Source of the DNA: Cadophora sp. MPI-SDFR-AT-0126
Lineage: Eukaryota > Ascomycota > Leotiomycetes > Helotiales > Ploettnerulaceae
Direction: 5' to 3'
DNA length: 64,000 nucleotides
Assembly (NCBI GenBank): GCA_020747065.1
Contig: JAGMVK010000006.1
Coordinates: 2,232,001-2,296,000 of the forward strand
Shown: positions 33,140-44,029 of the stretch, one piece after another
Position numbering within the stretch: the stretch's first letter is position 1
Layout of the letters: every line of letters starts with the position of its first letter
Made by a program: the position numbers and the translations under genes
The notes under the pieces: generated by a model
Told to the model about the DNA's origin: nothing
What the model saw: the letters and a program-made list of their open reading frames with translations, nothing else
The model's database searches: none

Positions 33140-34131
33140 TCAAGGAGACAACAAACGTAGGACGTGGACTTCGAATGCCGCGATAACGGTTTTCCATGGT
33201 ATTTCCCAGTCTCCACACAGAAATATAGCATCTTTTGCATGAGTTATTTCTTGAATTATCCAGACCCGAAAGAACCACTTCCGTTGGAGGAGTTGTATAG
33301 AGATAGATATCGGATAGTGTTGGGACGCGTGAATAGCGGAATGCTTAACGATTTTTGGCGCTCTTTTTTGAGTCGTGCTTTCGAAGAGAGTGATCCAGCC
33401 TCAAGTTCCATCGCAATTTTGTCTTTTGCTTGAGCCAGAAGAGGAATAAACACGCCAAGCTCTCCACTATCCTCGAAGTCCTCTCCAAGATATGCCAGAA
33501 TACAAGTTGCGTTCTTGTATATTTCCGACATCAAACGAACTTGCCAACTTTTCTCGGTCAAGTCTCGTTGATTAATGCAAAGTGCATCTGCCCACAGCAG
33601 TCTCTTCTGGCCATGAAGACAAAGGCGGCCAAGAGCCCACCAAAGGCTATCGGTGATCAGTATCGCTTTGCCATCACATATGATTGGTCTAAGATCAGTT
33701 ACATCGCCCCAGCAGTATGATAGTGCTTCATATGGCTCCGTACCTGGTCCGTCCAATGAGGAGATCCGCATCTTGATGTGAAGGTCACCATTCGGGTCGG
33801 CTCTGGCTTCTTCTAAAGATGGTAGTTCGATAAGACGTATACATTTCGGGTTCGATTGGTCTAGAGGATGATAAGAGTAGCTGATGTACCAAGATCGCCG
33901 TAACCTTCCACAGGTGCGATGCACCATTCGCTCATAAGACTGATTCCGGAGATGGATGAAGGTCACCACGTAACTACTGGTAACTACGCCAGCTAGAAGA
34001 ACAGAAGCAGCGATCAAAATTTCATTCCGTGATTTTAGATAGCGAGACACAAAGTAGCTAAGGATAGCACTTGTGACTGCAATAATGGAGGCAACGCGAC
34101 TGTTGATAAACATTTTGGCAGCCTCATCCAC
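33140..34131 (-). pseudogene. HET-domain protein with N-terminal membrane segments, frame-broken and short
   Basis: Starts at 34131. Two hydrophobic segments (VASIIAVTSAILSYFVSRYL and ILIAASVLLAGVVTSSYVV) near residues 13-60 are followed by the HET block order: EPYEALSYCWGD, LWADALCINQRD and IYKNATCILAYLGED. HET domains act in heterokaryon incompatibility and can trigger cell death. The next conserved piece, WFFRVWIIQEITHAKDA, is in a different frame from the first part. The switch must occur between about 33256 and 33370, where a run of A and several homopolymers lie; no clean intron was found. The second frame stops at 33140 soon after LCGDWEIPW, giving only about 330 residues instead of the usual 500-700. 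Probably a disabled copy, though an unrecognised intron could rescue the frame. Confidence 0.7.
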
Positions 34132-35321
34132 CGTCGATGAATTTGTTTTGTAGCACGATCTGCTGGGTCACAAATGGAACAAGCTCAGCTGAGGAGAGAC
34201 GCGATATCGATGCAGCTACAGTTTGATTCAGCCAGCATCTGCGCATCTGGTGCGCAACAAAGCACGGGAGATGCACCTAGGGATTTTGAAGATTGCGTTA
34301 AGGCAGCGGGTATGGAGTAACTCCTGGGAAGCACAGGCAAGTGACGGCGCTCCAGTGCCCAGGCACCACCAGCTCCAATCTCGATAGATGTAAAGGGCAC
34401 GTGGCAATAGTCGGTAATATATGTGTACTCAATTAGGCGTATTCAGCTTGCGCTGAATATTGTGATCTTTTGGTCCAGTCGGTGTGAGCCTAACCTCAGC
34501 TCTCATTACAATAGCACTCCGGAAAGACCTGATCATGCGCCACACACGTAACTGCATTCTCTGGTGGAAACTGCCCGAATGTAAGCCCAGAGAAATATGA
34601 TGTTCCTACGCTCATGTTAGTGGATTTCTTTGTCCCTGGAATGATTGGAATTGGCCTGGGCACGCTCGAACTTAGGTTCTTGGTTCACGGCTTTGTCTGC
34701 TGAGTCGTGAAGGTGGCTTGTGATTACTTCGAGGCAGGTTTGGCGACGCGAGATGCAAGCTGGGTAGCCTTTGCTTGTTCACGATTTCGACGTGGTGCCA
34801 TGGTTGCAAGTGAGTGAGCGGTTGGTCGTTGATGGAGGATAATATGGTGAATAATGTGGATTAGTACGGTAAGTCAGATGAATGACGAGGTAGCTGATAG
34901 CTGAGGGGAATCTTGTCGAGTGATGAGGATTTTTACTAGTAATTCAGTGGCTCTCATTTATACGTCATCTTACATCGATAATAGCTTGGTTCTTGAAGAC
35001 TATTTCTGTTTTGTTTCTTATGATGGAAGATGTGGAACAATGCTACTGTCTAGATCACGACTAGACAAGAAAATTTAAGTCAAGGCACTGGACCCGAGTT
35101 ATTTAGCCCATGTTAAATGAATTAGAAAGTTCTATACTGCTTGTCTCGGTATATGATCACGCTGCGTAAGTCCTCACTGGCTGAGATAACGTTTACAGCA
35201 GTGAGAGCTGCATCTATCTTTCAATGAACCTACCATCAAGAGGAAACAACGCCTATCACTGATAAAATTTCCAAGATCTCAAATCCAAAAGCGAAATCGC
35301 ACATAAAATTATGCCCAAAAT
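34132..35321. other. Intergenic region
   Basis: About 1.2 kb. It holds a 25-codon basic ORF on the minus strand (34801-34724, begins MAPRRNREQ) that I do not support as a gene. Otherwise nothing seen. Confidence 0.4.
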
Positions 35322-37493
35322 CTATTGCGAATCTAAGAAACCATCATCTTCTCCGTAATCCTCTTCTTGCTCGTCTTCATCCTCAATCTCAGCATCCGCA
35401 TCCTCAATTTCCTCCATCTCCTCAGTATCCAAAACCTCATTCATAGCATCCGAGGAGTCATCCCAAAGGCTTTCATCATTCTCTTCGGTATATTCCTCTT
35501 CCCCAAAAAGCTCATCTATCTTCTGGGTCAAATCATCGGCGTCCTCCTGTCCGTCAGATGTTACAGCCTCATCGTTACCATCATCGATTTGTTTTACAAC
35601 CTTGGCCTCGGACTCCCTCCCCTCCGTCATCTCCCCTCCGAGACTCTCCACCGGAACTTCAATCTCCACCAAATCCTCAATGCCCTCCCCGTTCCCATCC
35701 ACTAACACCCTCTTTAAAACATACACCAGTCTCTTGCCCTCCACCGTCCTCATGTCCTCCTTCCACTCCTTCCTCCAACCCCCACCCTCTTTAAGCCCCT
35801 TCGAACTTCCATGCCTCTCCCCCTTGTCCCTGTCCATCTCAGCCAGCCTCCTCAAAGCAACCACCCTCAATCTCTTCATTTCTCCCCACATTTCGTCCCG
35901 CTCATTTACCTCTCTCGCGTTATCCAATCGCTCCCTAATCTCGGAACCATCACCAAACCTCTCACGCGCCTCATCCATATGTGCCGCGAACTGACTCATT
36001 GGACCGAGGACTTCGTTCATTTGGCGCAAATGTTGCCTCAAGGCATCCGGTTGGAAGAATCGAGATTGGAAAGCTTGGGATATGTGCTCAGCATGCTCAT
36101 TTGTCCGGTTGAAAAACTGGTTCATTGAAGGGAAACCCTGAGCAGCGCCAAAATCAGTCATAGGGCTGAAAGGCTTCACGAAAGGAATCAAGCTCCCAGT
36201 ATGTGGTATCTGAACCTCGAAGCCATGACCACTTGGACTTGAAAGTCTCGGTACTGGAGATCTCACCAACGGAGACGGTGAATACATCTTGTTAGATAAG
36301 CGCTCGAGGGATTCTCCATGATCTCCTGTGTGGCTGGAGAGTTCTTGGTCATTCTTCTCATCCTCATGTCCCTTGACCTCGAGGGTTTTCGCAACACCAT
36401 CGAGAAGATTTGAGGTTCGAGGGGAGATTGTTGTACTTCTTTCGTGTTCAATGAGCTGGGACCAGAATTGTTCCGAGGTGCGATTTGCTGGACTGGTGGT
36501 GGTTTCTATTGTTTCGCATGAGGCGTGAGATTCTGTGTCGTGCTCTTCAGTCTCGCAGTCGATCTCCATATCGTGTTCCATGGGTTCGTAGTCACCCGAC
36601 GTCTCACCTTCTAGTTCATCGTCATCAGCTTCCATCCCTTGACTCTTCGTATTAGGCTCTAGGAAATTCTCAACCTCCCCTTCCCCTTCTCTCTCCCAAC
36701 TAATCTCATTCTCATTCTTACCCTCACTCTCAACCCTCCCGCCACCCTCACCCTCACCATCCACGACAGCATCCACATTCACCTTCCGATACCTCTCCAC
36801 ATCATACGGCTTAGAATACCCACCATGATCCATAAGCGGATTCAACGGATCATATAACTCCTGCTGATCCACACCCCCACTACTCTCCCTCTCCCTATCC
36901 CTGTCCCTATCCATCTCTCCTTCTCCCTTTCCATCCGAAACACTCACACTCAACCCCCTCTCCCCCTGTCTGAAGCTCCGGAACGGATCATAACTCTGAT
37001 TCTCATGCCAACCACTCGCTTGCTTATGCTCCTTCCTTTCCTCTTGGCCCCAGAACTCCCTCATCTGAGCGTCAGATGGCGCATATATACTTGGCATCAA
37101 TGGCATGCTCGGCATATACATCGGCGGAGGCGGACGCGGAGGGAGTGGCAGCCCCATCTGACTATCAATAGACGGAAAACGAGGGGAGTGTGGGAGAGGC
37201 GGGAGAAATGGCGTATTCGGGCGATGAGCCGATGTTGAGACGGACGGGAACTGGTATGGTTCTGGAACTGCATGCTGATATGGAGATGTAGCTGGGGTTG
37301 GGAATGGATTGTGAGATGAAAGTGGTGGTGGTGGTGGAAGAGGTATGTACGCTGGTCCAGCGCGGAATTGGGCTTCCAGGGCGGTAATGTCGCGCTCGAG
37401 GTTTTTGAGCATAATTTCGAGGCGGGTGTGGTAGGCGATGATGGCGGCGTGTGTGGGCTGGGTGGTTGGGGCCGAAGGATTGGTGGTGGACAT
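35322..37493 (-). CDS. Large acidic, mostly disordered protein of unknown function
   Basis: Single long exon. The start at 37493 (MSTTNPSAPTTQ) was preferred to 37688 because the added 65 residues look like 5' leader; this gives 723 residues. A short N-terminal coiled coil (HTRLEIMLKNLERDITALEA) is followed by a Pro-rich segment, then Asp/Glu/Ser/Arg-rich regions with repeated RDRDRERE and GEGE blocks. A helical section near residues 470-620 (FFNRTNEHAEHISQAFQSRF and MKRLRVVALRRLAEMDRD) may be folded. It leads into a strand-like stretch (RLVYVLKRVLVDGNGEGIED). The C-terminus is almost entirely acidic. It is clearly coding by its length and codon pattern, but I recognise no family. Nuclear or chromatin roles would be guesses. 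Confidence 0.75.
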   Translation of the reverse strand: MSTTNPSAPTTQPTHAAIIAYHTRLEIMLKNLERDITALEAQFRAGPAYIPLPPPPPLSSHNPFPTPATSPYQHAVPEPYQFPSVSTSAHRPNTPFLPPLPHSPRFPSIDSQMGLPLPPRPPPPMYMPSMPLMPSIYAPSDAQMREFWGQEERKEHKQASGWHENQSYDPFRSFRQGERGLSVSVSDGKGEGEMDRDRDRERESSGGVDQQELYDPLNPLMDHGGYSKPYDVERYRKVNVDAVVDGEGEGGGRVESEGKNENEISWEREGEGEVENFLEPNTKSQGMEADDDELEGETSGDYEPMEHDMEIDCETEEHDTESHASCETIETTTSPANRTSEQFWSQLIEHERSTTISPRTSNLLDGVAKTLEVKGHEDEKNDQELSSHTGDHGESLERLSNKMYSPSPLVRSPVPRLSSPSGHGFEVQIPHTGSLIPFVKPFSPMTDFGAAQGFPSMNQFFNRTNEHAEHISQAFQSRFFQPDALRQHLRQMNEVLGPMSQFAAHMDEARERFGDGSEIRERLDNAREVNERDEMWGEMKRLRVVALRRLAEMDRDKGERHGSSKGLKEGGGWRKEWKEDMRTVEGKRLVYVLKRVLVDGNGEGIEDLVEIEVPVESLGGEMTEGRESEAKVVKQIDDGNDEAVTSDGQEDADDLTQKIDELFGEEEYTEENDESLWDDSSDAMNEVLDTEEMEEIEDADAEIEDEDEQEEDYGEDDGFLDSQ

Positions 37494-38078
37494 ATTTGTT
37501 ATGTTTTGGATATGAGGGAAAGGGTTTAGCGAGGTAATGTTGATGCCGATATATTCTGCTGGGTTTGACTTGTTACCGGCAGATTGAATGTTAAGACGTG
37601 GAGCGGACGTGATATGTACAGGAACTGAGAGGGAGAAATATGGCGTTACACATGCTCGGCCTTTCTTTGTGGTAGAAATGATATGCACGGGCAGCTTTCC
37701 TTTGTCTGGACTTTCAGGTGCGGAAGGTTGATGACCATCGGATTTGAAGAACGTTTACGGAATAGTAGTAAAGTCCGACTAGAAACAACGGAGCTGTAAA
37801 TCCAAATGTGAAACGAAAATACTTCAACATGAGAACGCCTCTATTTGATAGACTTATCTATCTGTCATGACCACCATCACTCAGGGGTATCTCCTCCAGC
37901 AGATAGCTAGATGCGTCTGTTGATCCTCCGCCCGCCTCTCGTAGGAATCATCGTAAAGGACGGACGCCGTCCCCGAGATTTGCATCATTCTCATGTATGC
38001 CGACTACCATCAAGTGCACAAATCTGCAGCTCAACTCTCCCAAATCCCTAAAAATCTAGTACCCTTAATGCAACCCTC
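37494..38078. other. Intergenic region
   Basis: About 585 bases: promoter and 5' leader of the acidic protein and 3' end of the Mpv17-like gene. No other feature. Confidence 0.5.
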
Positions 38079-38814
38079 TCAACTCTGCACCAAGCTCAAA
38101 TAAACCCCCCACCCCATACCCGCCAGACTCCCCACCAGCGCCCGCCCCTCCACACTCTTCACCGCCGTATAATTAACCAAGCTCACCAGCGGCCACACCG
38201 TCCACCCAGCCCTCATCAACGGCCAGAACTCCTCCCTCGCAATCTGCACCGCCTCCTTATACCCCTCTCCTCTGAACCCCGCAAACACCAGCGAGAACAG
38301 CAGCGTGTTGATCGTGGCGCCGATGGTCTGGTCGAGGAGGAACTTGATGATGGTGTTGGGGATCGAGAGTTTGGATTCGAGGAGCGTGTGTGTGGATTCT
38401 TCGCGGTCGAGCTCTTTTTCGTCGTTCTTGGCGGCGGCGAGGATGGCGCTGTCGGAGGGAACGAGGTAGTGCGAGGGGAAGGTGGTTTCGAGGAAAGATT
38501 GCCTATGGAGGGAGGGTTATTAGATTGGTTTGTAGAGGTGAGTCGGAGTAGAGGCTTTGAGAGGAAAATGAGAAGGGGAGAGCTTGCCAGAGAAAATTGG
38601 GCGGACAGTTTAGGGCGTTGAAGAGTGTGAAATGGAAGACTGGAATCCAGTTTATTGTGTATGATGCCTGAGAATTGTTAGTGACTGGAGAATGAGCGTG
38701 AGAACTGTCGGGGCGTACGCTGCTTCTGTATGCGGTGAGAAACTGCGCAATGATGTTGCTTGTCGCATTGAGCACACACGACTGTATGGTCGTGTTAACG
38801 ATTGGAGAAGGCAT
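38079..38814 (-). CDS. Mpv17/PMP22 family membrane protein
   Basis: Exons 38814-38719, 38667-38588 and 38502-38079, giving 199 residues, the family's usual length. The start at 38814 (MPSPIVNTTIQSCVLNATSN) begins the first membrane helix; an in-frame upstream ATG at 38910 is possible but adds an unlikely tail. Mid-protein it has NALNCPPNFLWQSFLE, and the C-terminus carries the signature FWPLMRAGWTVWPLVSLVNY. Members are small multi-pass proteins of the inner mitochondrial or peroxisomal membrane; the yeast homologue Sym1 is stress-induced. The second intron has donor GCAAGC instead of GT; this GC-AG join is the only one that restores the WQ-FLE motif and keeps phase. Confidence 0.88.
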
Positions 38815-39714
38815 CTTGGAGATATTGGGGCCTCGCGAATATGCCGTGGCAGAATTTTGAAGGATTATATCCAGATGTGGTGGTGTAGATATGTTGGGGA
38901 ATAAGGACAAGATCTTTTTGTTGTCAGTCTTCGCGATAGCTTCAAGTGACGTAGCAGGTGACAGGGGTTAGGCATCCCCAGAGTAGCCGAGCATTATCCA
39001 AACAACATTGGCCCCAACGAGTCTGTTCATCATCTTTGGGGTACATAAAGAAAATTTAAGCATTTGAGCGCAATTTGGAATGACCCTTTTGATTCTGTGT
39101 ATCAACGGTCAAAGCCAAATGGGGCATCCTAAAGGTGACATGGGCAGTGACTAGTGAAGTGAGCTCTTTAAGGGTCGAGATATGGCAGATGATCAAGAGC
39201 ACTATAACATATCATATAATAATATAAATTATAACCTTCATTTGAGATTAATATTACGCTCCCTGTTAGTACAATCTGAAAACCCTAATAGGGGGATCAG
39301 AGGACAAAGCGTTAGAACCTTTATGTACGCTTATATCGTGCTCTCGTTAGCTAATAAAGGCTACGCATAATAAATCAATTCCTTATAGCCCAGCGTCTCT
39401 TATTTTATTCTCTCATAAGAGGCGTGGTTAAATCTTATATACTTATAAGTTAGTATTTACTTGTACAATAGAAGCTGATGCCAAACACCCAAGCCACTGT
39501 CGTATGAACTACCTACGCCATTGGTCAGTCAAAATAACAAATACATAAAAATGGGAAACGCCTCCTTACCACTTAAGCAAAGCGAATCCCGAGGCCCCCA
39601 TATGTCATTACCCTTCCGGTGGTGCACGAATTAGAGTTTATTTTTGTGTAAGACCTCAGAGTTGAGCTATTGGGTTGGAGATGGTGATGCTACAGTGGGA
39701 ATGTCTACAGTTGT
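38815..39714. other. Intergenic, partly AT-rich region
   Basis: About 900 bases. The section 39185-39480 is AT-rich with short repeats of ATAAT/TATAA type, like the island near 29.9 kb. No gene supported. Confidence 0.45.
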
Positions 39715-39743
39715 GGGGGGGGGGGGGGGGGGGGGGGGGGGGG
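39715..39743. repeat. G29 homopolymer
   Basis: Run of 29 consecutive G bounded by T on both sides. Such a run could form G-quadruplexes and is hard to sequence, so its exact length is uncertain. Confidence 0.9.
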
Positions 39744-39983
39744 TGACGGAACCGGTAGAAAAACAGTCCATCGAAGAACCCTGACTCATTAGAAGGGAAG
39801 ATCTGAGGTCCATCTTAGAATGCTGTCTGGCATGTTGACTCTGGCTTCAAATCCGTGGTACATGTCTGATAAAGCTCACTTTGCTAAGTACAATTCGACA
39901 GAAAACGCAAATAACAACGGAGCATGAGAAACTGCATTCGTTCTGTTGATATTCTTCAGACCCCTCCTAGGTTTGGCCGTCCT
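39744..39983. other. Short gap
   Basis: 240 bases between the G run and the next gene; no feature. Confidence 0.4.
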
Positions 39984-40515
39984 TTATTCCCCATCGGATA
40001 CGACCATGTCTTGTTCTCCACCATCATCCTGAGGAGCATCGCCTTGAGGAGCCTGCCCACCTTGCATAGGAGTCGCGGTGGTTTCCGGATTGCCTTGACC
40101 ACCGATTTCGGCAATCCACTTTTTCACTATCGTTATCGTGTCCTCAAGCTTGGTGATTCGGTCATCGTGCCCTTCGTCGCCATCGAAACCATGTTCTATT
40201 GCCTCCACTTGTCGGCCTTGAAGCTCTCTGCAGTGAAAGAAGTGATGTTAGCTATAGCATTTGGGTTCGCAGTGAATTCGCTAGAGATTCTACTCGAAGT
40301 GGTTCACGTTACGGCTGTCAAAACATTAAATTGTTTATTTGTAAACCGCAGACAAACCAGGAAAATCTCACTTACTTTTGGAGCCAATCGAGCAATTGTT
40401 CGCAGTTAGCCCGCTCATTTGCAAACCAATCGTCCAGGTGTGTGTATCCCCATTGTACTAATCCTTCCCTCATTTCTTGAAACTCGGTATAGTGGGGTTG
40501 TTCTTCGTCTGCCAT
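39984..40515 (-). CDS. Small hypothetical coiled-coil protein
   Basis: Two exons in phase: 40515-40376 and 40227-39984, giving 127 residues. Donor GTAAGT and acceptor CTGCAG are both strong; the intron is 148 bases. Exon 1 encodes an acidic N-terminus and a Trp-containing helix (LVQWGYTHLDDWFANERANC). Exon 2 encodes a heptad-like helix (GHDDRITKLEDTITIVKKWI) followed by a Gly/Gln/Asp-rich tail ending DMVVSDGE. The start at 40515 has a TATAAATATA element about 125 bases upstream. No domain recognised. The Gly/Gln/acidic tail is similar in style to that of the larger protein at 43 kb, though no direct homology is claimed. Confidence 0.6.
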
Positions 40516-40638
40516 GATGAAATCGATTGGGACTGGTTGAGAAATAGATTTTAAGGACAATTGGGTAGAAATTTCGTAGAGCTTGTTGATATGCTTCACA
40601 GTTTAGCTGAGGATAAGAAGGTGAGGAAATGAAAAGAC

Positions 40639-40648
40639 TATATTTATA
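40639..40648 (-). promoter_or_regulatory. TATA box of the small coiled-coil gene
   Basis: TATAAATATA on the minus strand, 124 bases before the predicted start codon. Good match to the TATA consensus; function inferred from position. Confidence 0.5.
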
Positions 40649-42900
40649 TCTGAAAGGCGATCGCTGGAAGAGCCAGCAGGATCTGGATATACGAGCTAGA
40701 CCTTGGCAGCCAGTGGCTGGTTGAACAAGGTATGGGGCTAGACTCGCCGGGTCGCTCTTGGGCATGGCGCGGCCAACCCGTTTGTTTTGATACAAGTCTA
40801 ACATGCAGCGGTGTATTCCTTATCTCTTCATTTACCCGTTCCTAGTTGTAGGGCTGGCATGCATTGTGCACTGCTTACACTGAGTCTTTACAAAGCCTTG
40901 GCTTATGCATTCCTTCTCGATCGGTTTTGACGCTTTTGTACAATATTGCAATAGCTGATACGCCACATCTTACTCAGATAACAGCGATGGGAAGTCTCTA
41001 TCCAATTACACAACGCACGTACCATGGCGCTAGATTGAATGGTGAGCATAGAAGGGCCCTATGACAGGTGACAGCTTTCCCGCCCTTATAGTCGGGCTTC
41101 AACCCCCTCCCACATAATACCGTGCTTGGCAGGGGATTAGTGGAAAGTTCTACGAAGGATAACGACTCATAACGTTCTGGGAGTCTCAAACCCCCGGAAA
41201 AACCTAAGAGATCATAAGGTAGAAAGCCTGCCTCGAAGAATGCCAAGAACCAATGATTACAGAATTACCCCACCGGCAAAAGATAGAGAATTTTGTAAGA
41301 AGTACTTGATGTACATCCGACTTCGGATTACGTGAACTCAAGATATACTTTTACCTTCTGATTTGGCAATTTCATAGTCACAAATTCGCGTTGAATAAAT
41401 CATAGTTGGCATTGCTTGATTCACATCTTGAAATGTGTAAAAACTAACACAGTCACTATCAAAATGAAGAAAATATTCAGTCGCCGCGACTACTAGAGTT
41501 GAAGGGTTTTCACAATATAGTAGAAGATTCACCATAAGGTTTATGGATTTAATCCTTCAATTAGCACGACTGTTTCATCTCTAGACTCTTTGAGAGACCG
41601 CAAATCAACTTCATGCCAAGTGCAATTCATTCCCATCGTACTCCAACCACTCAGGATGGTCTAAAGTTTTGGTGTCCTTCAATCGAGATTGAGCTCATGG
41701 TAGTCTCAATTGACTGTGGACTTTATCAATGGGCTCAGCCCTAAGTCTAAATTCAAATATTTTCCAGGGTGCATCTGAGAGTTGTTCAATTTGGGGACCA
41801 ACATGCAGGTGGTCACCAAGAGTCAGATGTTCCGTCCCTTTACAACCCAGGCTTCTCCTGCCACCCCAGATGTGGCCGTTTCTGTAACATGCACAACTAC
41901 ATCGTTTGCCATTCTTGCTCTAGTGCTTACTCTATCATCTCGCTCATATGCAAGGAACGGAACTGACCACGGTAGAAGAGCTCGTATTTTGTTCTGCAAT
42001 GCAGCGCGTCGAGGATGCAAGATATCGTGGGGTCATGGATTGATTGGCTGAGAGTCGACCTGGAAGAAAATATCGATATTGTTGCAAAGAACCTAGCCCC
42101 CAAGTTTGCAGCGCAATCAGATGCGGGGACCCCGAATAAATCACTGCAAGGTTTCATGCCTGTTGGCCGCTCCGCGTCATGCTTTAGAAGACGGGCTGGA
42201 CAAGGGTGAAGGCCAGCTCGGTTTGTGCGACGATACGCTGCTGCTTGTCCGGTGACACGTTGGCAGAACTCACGTCAGCAATATCCGCAATTTTCAGAGA
42301 TTAGCTTCCGTTCCTTTTGGAAGGCGCTAAAGAGTGTCTTATTGTCAAACTCGGTGGTAGGGTCGTAGGGCTGAACAGCTTCGCTTTGAGGTTTGCCGAG
42401 CTGAATGTCAGTGCATAAAAGTCATGCATGCATTTTGCCGAGAGGGCTAAACAAGCTTTCTGAATGGACACAACCTCCCGATCCTCCCCTCAAGGACGTC
42501 CCAAAGCCTTCAAAACTCCAAAGGAGTAACTCTACCGAGGACCACACAGCGAGGCTGTGTCGGCCGACTTGAAGTTTCATTTCGGGTGAGCCAGAGGCAG
42601 CTGCAGGTATTGTCAATCACAAGTCCTACATCTTACAGGCCACTGCTTTCTTCACCTATCATTGTTCTAACCTGCAAGCTTGGCATCACAAAATGGATTT
42701 CGGGGCTGAACTGTGCTGCACGATCAGAACATCAATGCCAATACTATTCGTGGACTTACTTAGCCGTCAATTTCAAGTGAGATGAACGGATGGCCTCCCA
42801 TCTAAAGGCAAGACCAGGGGCTTCAAGCACTTGACAAAGTAAGATCCTGCCGTCAAAGCCCTCAACTCCAAATCCTCCATAATTTGTCCCTTCATTGTGC
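40649..42900. other. Gene-poor region
   Basis: About 2.25 kb with only short ORFs in all frames. None has a domain, signal peptide or consistent splice structure that I can support. No transposon relic was recognised. Confidence 0.4.
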
Positions 42901-42907
42901 TATATAT
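42901..42907 (+). promoter_or_regulatory. TATA-like box
   Basis: TATATAT about 81-87 bases upstream of the ATG at 42988, followed by a CT-rich leader. Fits a fungal core promoter. Confidence 0.45.
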
Positions 42908-42987
42908 CTGCTCAACTCTCGCACCCTACGTGTTCGACAAGCACAACTTTATTCGCCTAATTGACTGGCATCTAAGCACTCAAAACC

Positions 42988-44029
42988 ATGTCTGGACGTA
43001 AGTATGACCCAATTTCTTGCCAATCTCCAAACTATCAATCCTACTTCTCAGCAACTGATTCTTTTCTCAGTCGCAGCGGTTGACGCGGGCATTGACACTC
43101 TGGGTAAAGCCAATGAATTTGCCCAGGGGGTCCTCGACACAGTCGGAAAGGGCAGTCAGGTTGCCCTGAGCGTGACCAAGGATGGCATCCAGATGAAACA
43201 CATCGTGGAAGACGAGGCAACTCGCGACCAGAATGTGAAGGCAATCAAGGAGCACACAGTGGCCTACACCATGAACAAACTGCGCACCAAGTTTGAAAAC
43301 GACTACAACATCATCGTTTGCAATGACTATACGGACGACAAAAAGACGTTCACGGGAGAAACGCAGGCTCTGAAGCTGATTACCGTGGCATTTGGAGGAC
43401 GGTCTAACGACATTAGCCACTACCGTATCTACCTGTTCCGCGGAGGCAAGTACGAGCGCGGTGCGGCTGGTATAGGTCAACCGGGCCACCGGTGGGAAGA
43501 TGATGGCATCCAATACTACGGTGTAGGCGGAAAGCCGGTCCAAAAAGACGAGCCAATTGGCTGGATGGTCTTGCAGTTTCCGGAAGCAACTGGAGAGGCG
43601 TGGTCCAGGGAGCAGGTCGAGGAGGCGGCCGTGGAAATAGGATTGAGCACCAGTGTTGAGCCGAATGAGGAAGCTCCGCGTGATGAAGACGCTGCAAAGA
43701 CGGCTGACGAGCCAGATGCTTTTGATCCGGTTGAAGGTGGCGGTCAACAGGATGCTCCTCAGGAAGGGGATGACGGTCAACAGGAGGCTCGAGCAGGGGA
43801 GGGAGACGACCAAGGGCAGGCTCCTCAGGAAGGGAATGAGGGTAATGATCAACCAGAGGCTCAAGGAGGGGAAGGTGAGGGTCAAGGAGAGGCTCCTCAG
43901 CAAGGGGATGAAGGTGAAGCTCAAACCGAGCCTCAAAACGAGACCCAAGAAGCGGCAGAACCCGGTGAACCACAACAAGAAGGCGAGGGCGAGGACGAGG
44001 GCAAGGGTAAGGCAGAGGGTGAGGAATAG
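42988..44029 (+). CDS. Hypothetical protein with E/Q/G repeat tail
   Basis: A 10-base coding first exon (42988-42997, ATG plus two codons and one base) is followed by a 73-base intron with a GTAAGT donor. Exon 2 (43071-44029) keeps phase, giving 322 residues. The N-terminal 200 residues look folded: a helix (AGIDTLGKANEFAQGVLDTV), a strand-rich centre (ALKLITVAFGGRSN, HYRIYLFRGGKYERG, HRWEDDGIQYYGVGG) and EPIGWMVLQFPE. From about residue 225 the protein becomes tandem imperfect repeats around APQEGDEG and QPEAQGGEGEG. These lack hydrophobic residues and must be disordered. I do not recognise the folded part. The TATA box, clean introns and composition make it a real gene. Confidence 0.7.

Noticed and set aside
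34724..34801. 25-codon basic ORF starting MAPRRNREQ on the minus strand
   Set aside because: Too short to judge, with no continuation by splicing and no promoter evidence.
41769..42051. Overlapping plus-strand ORFs in the 41-42 kb gap
   Set aside because: Two frames compete and neither shows motif, signal peptide or splice support.
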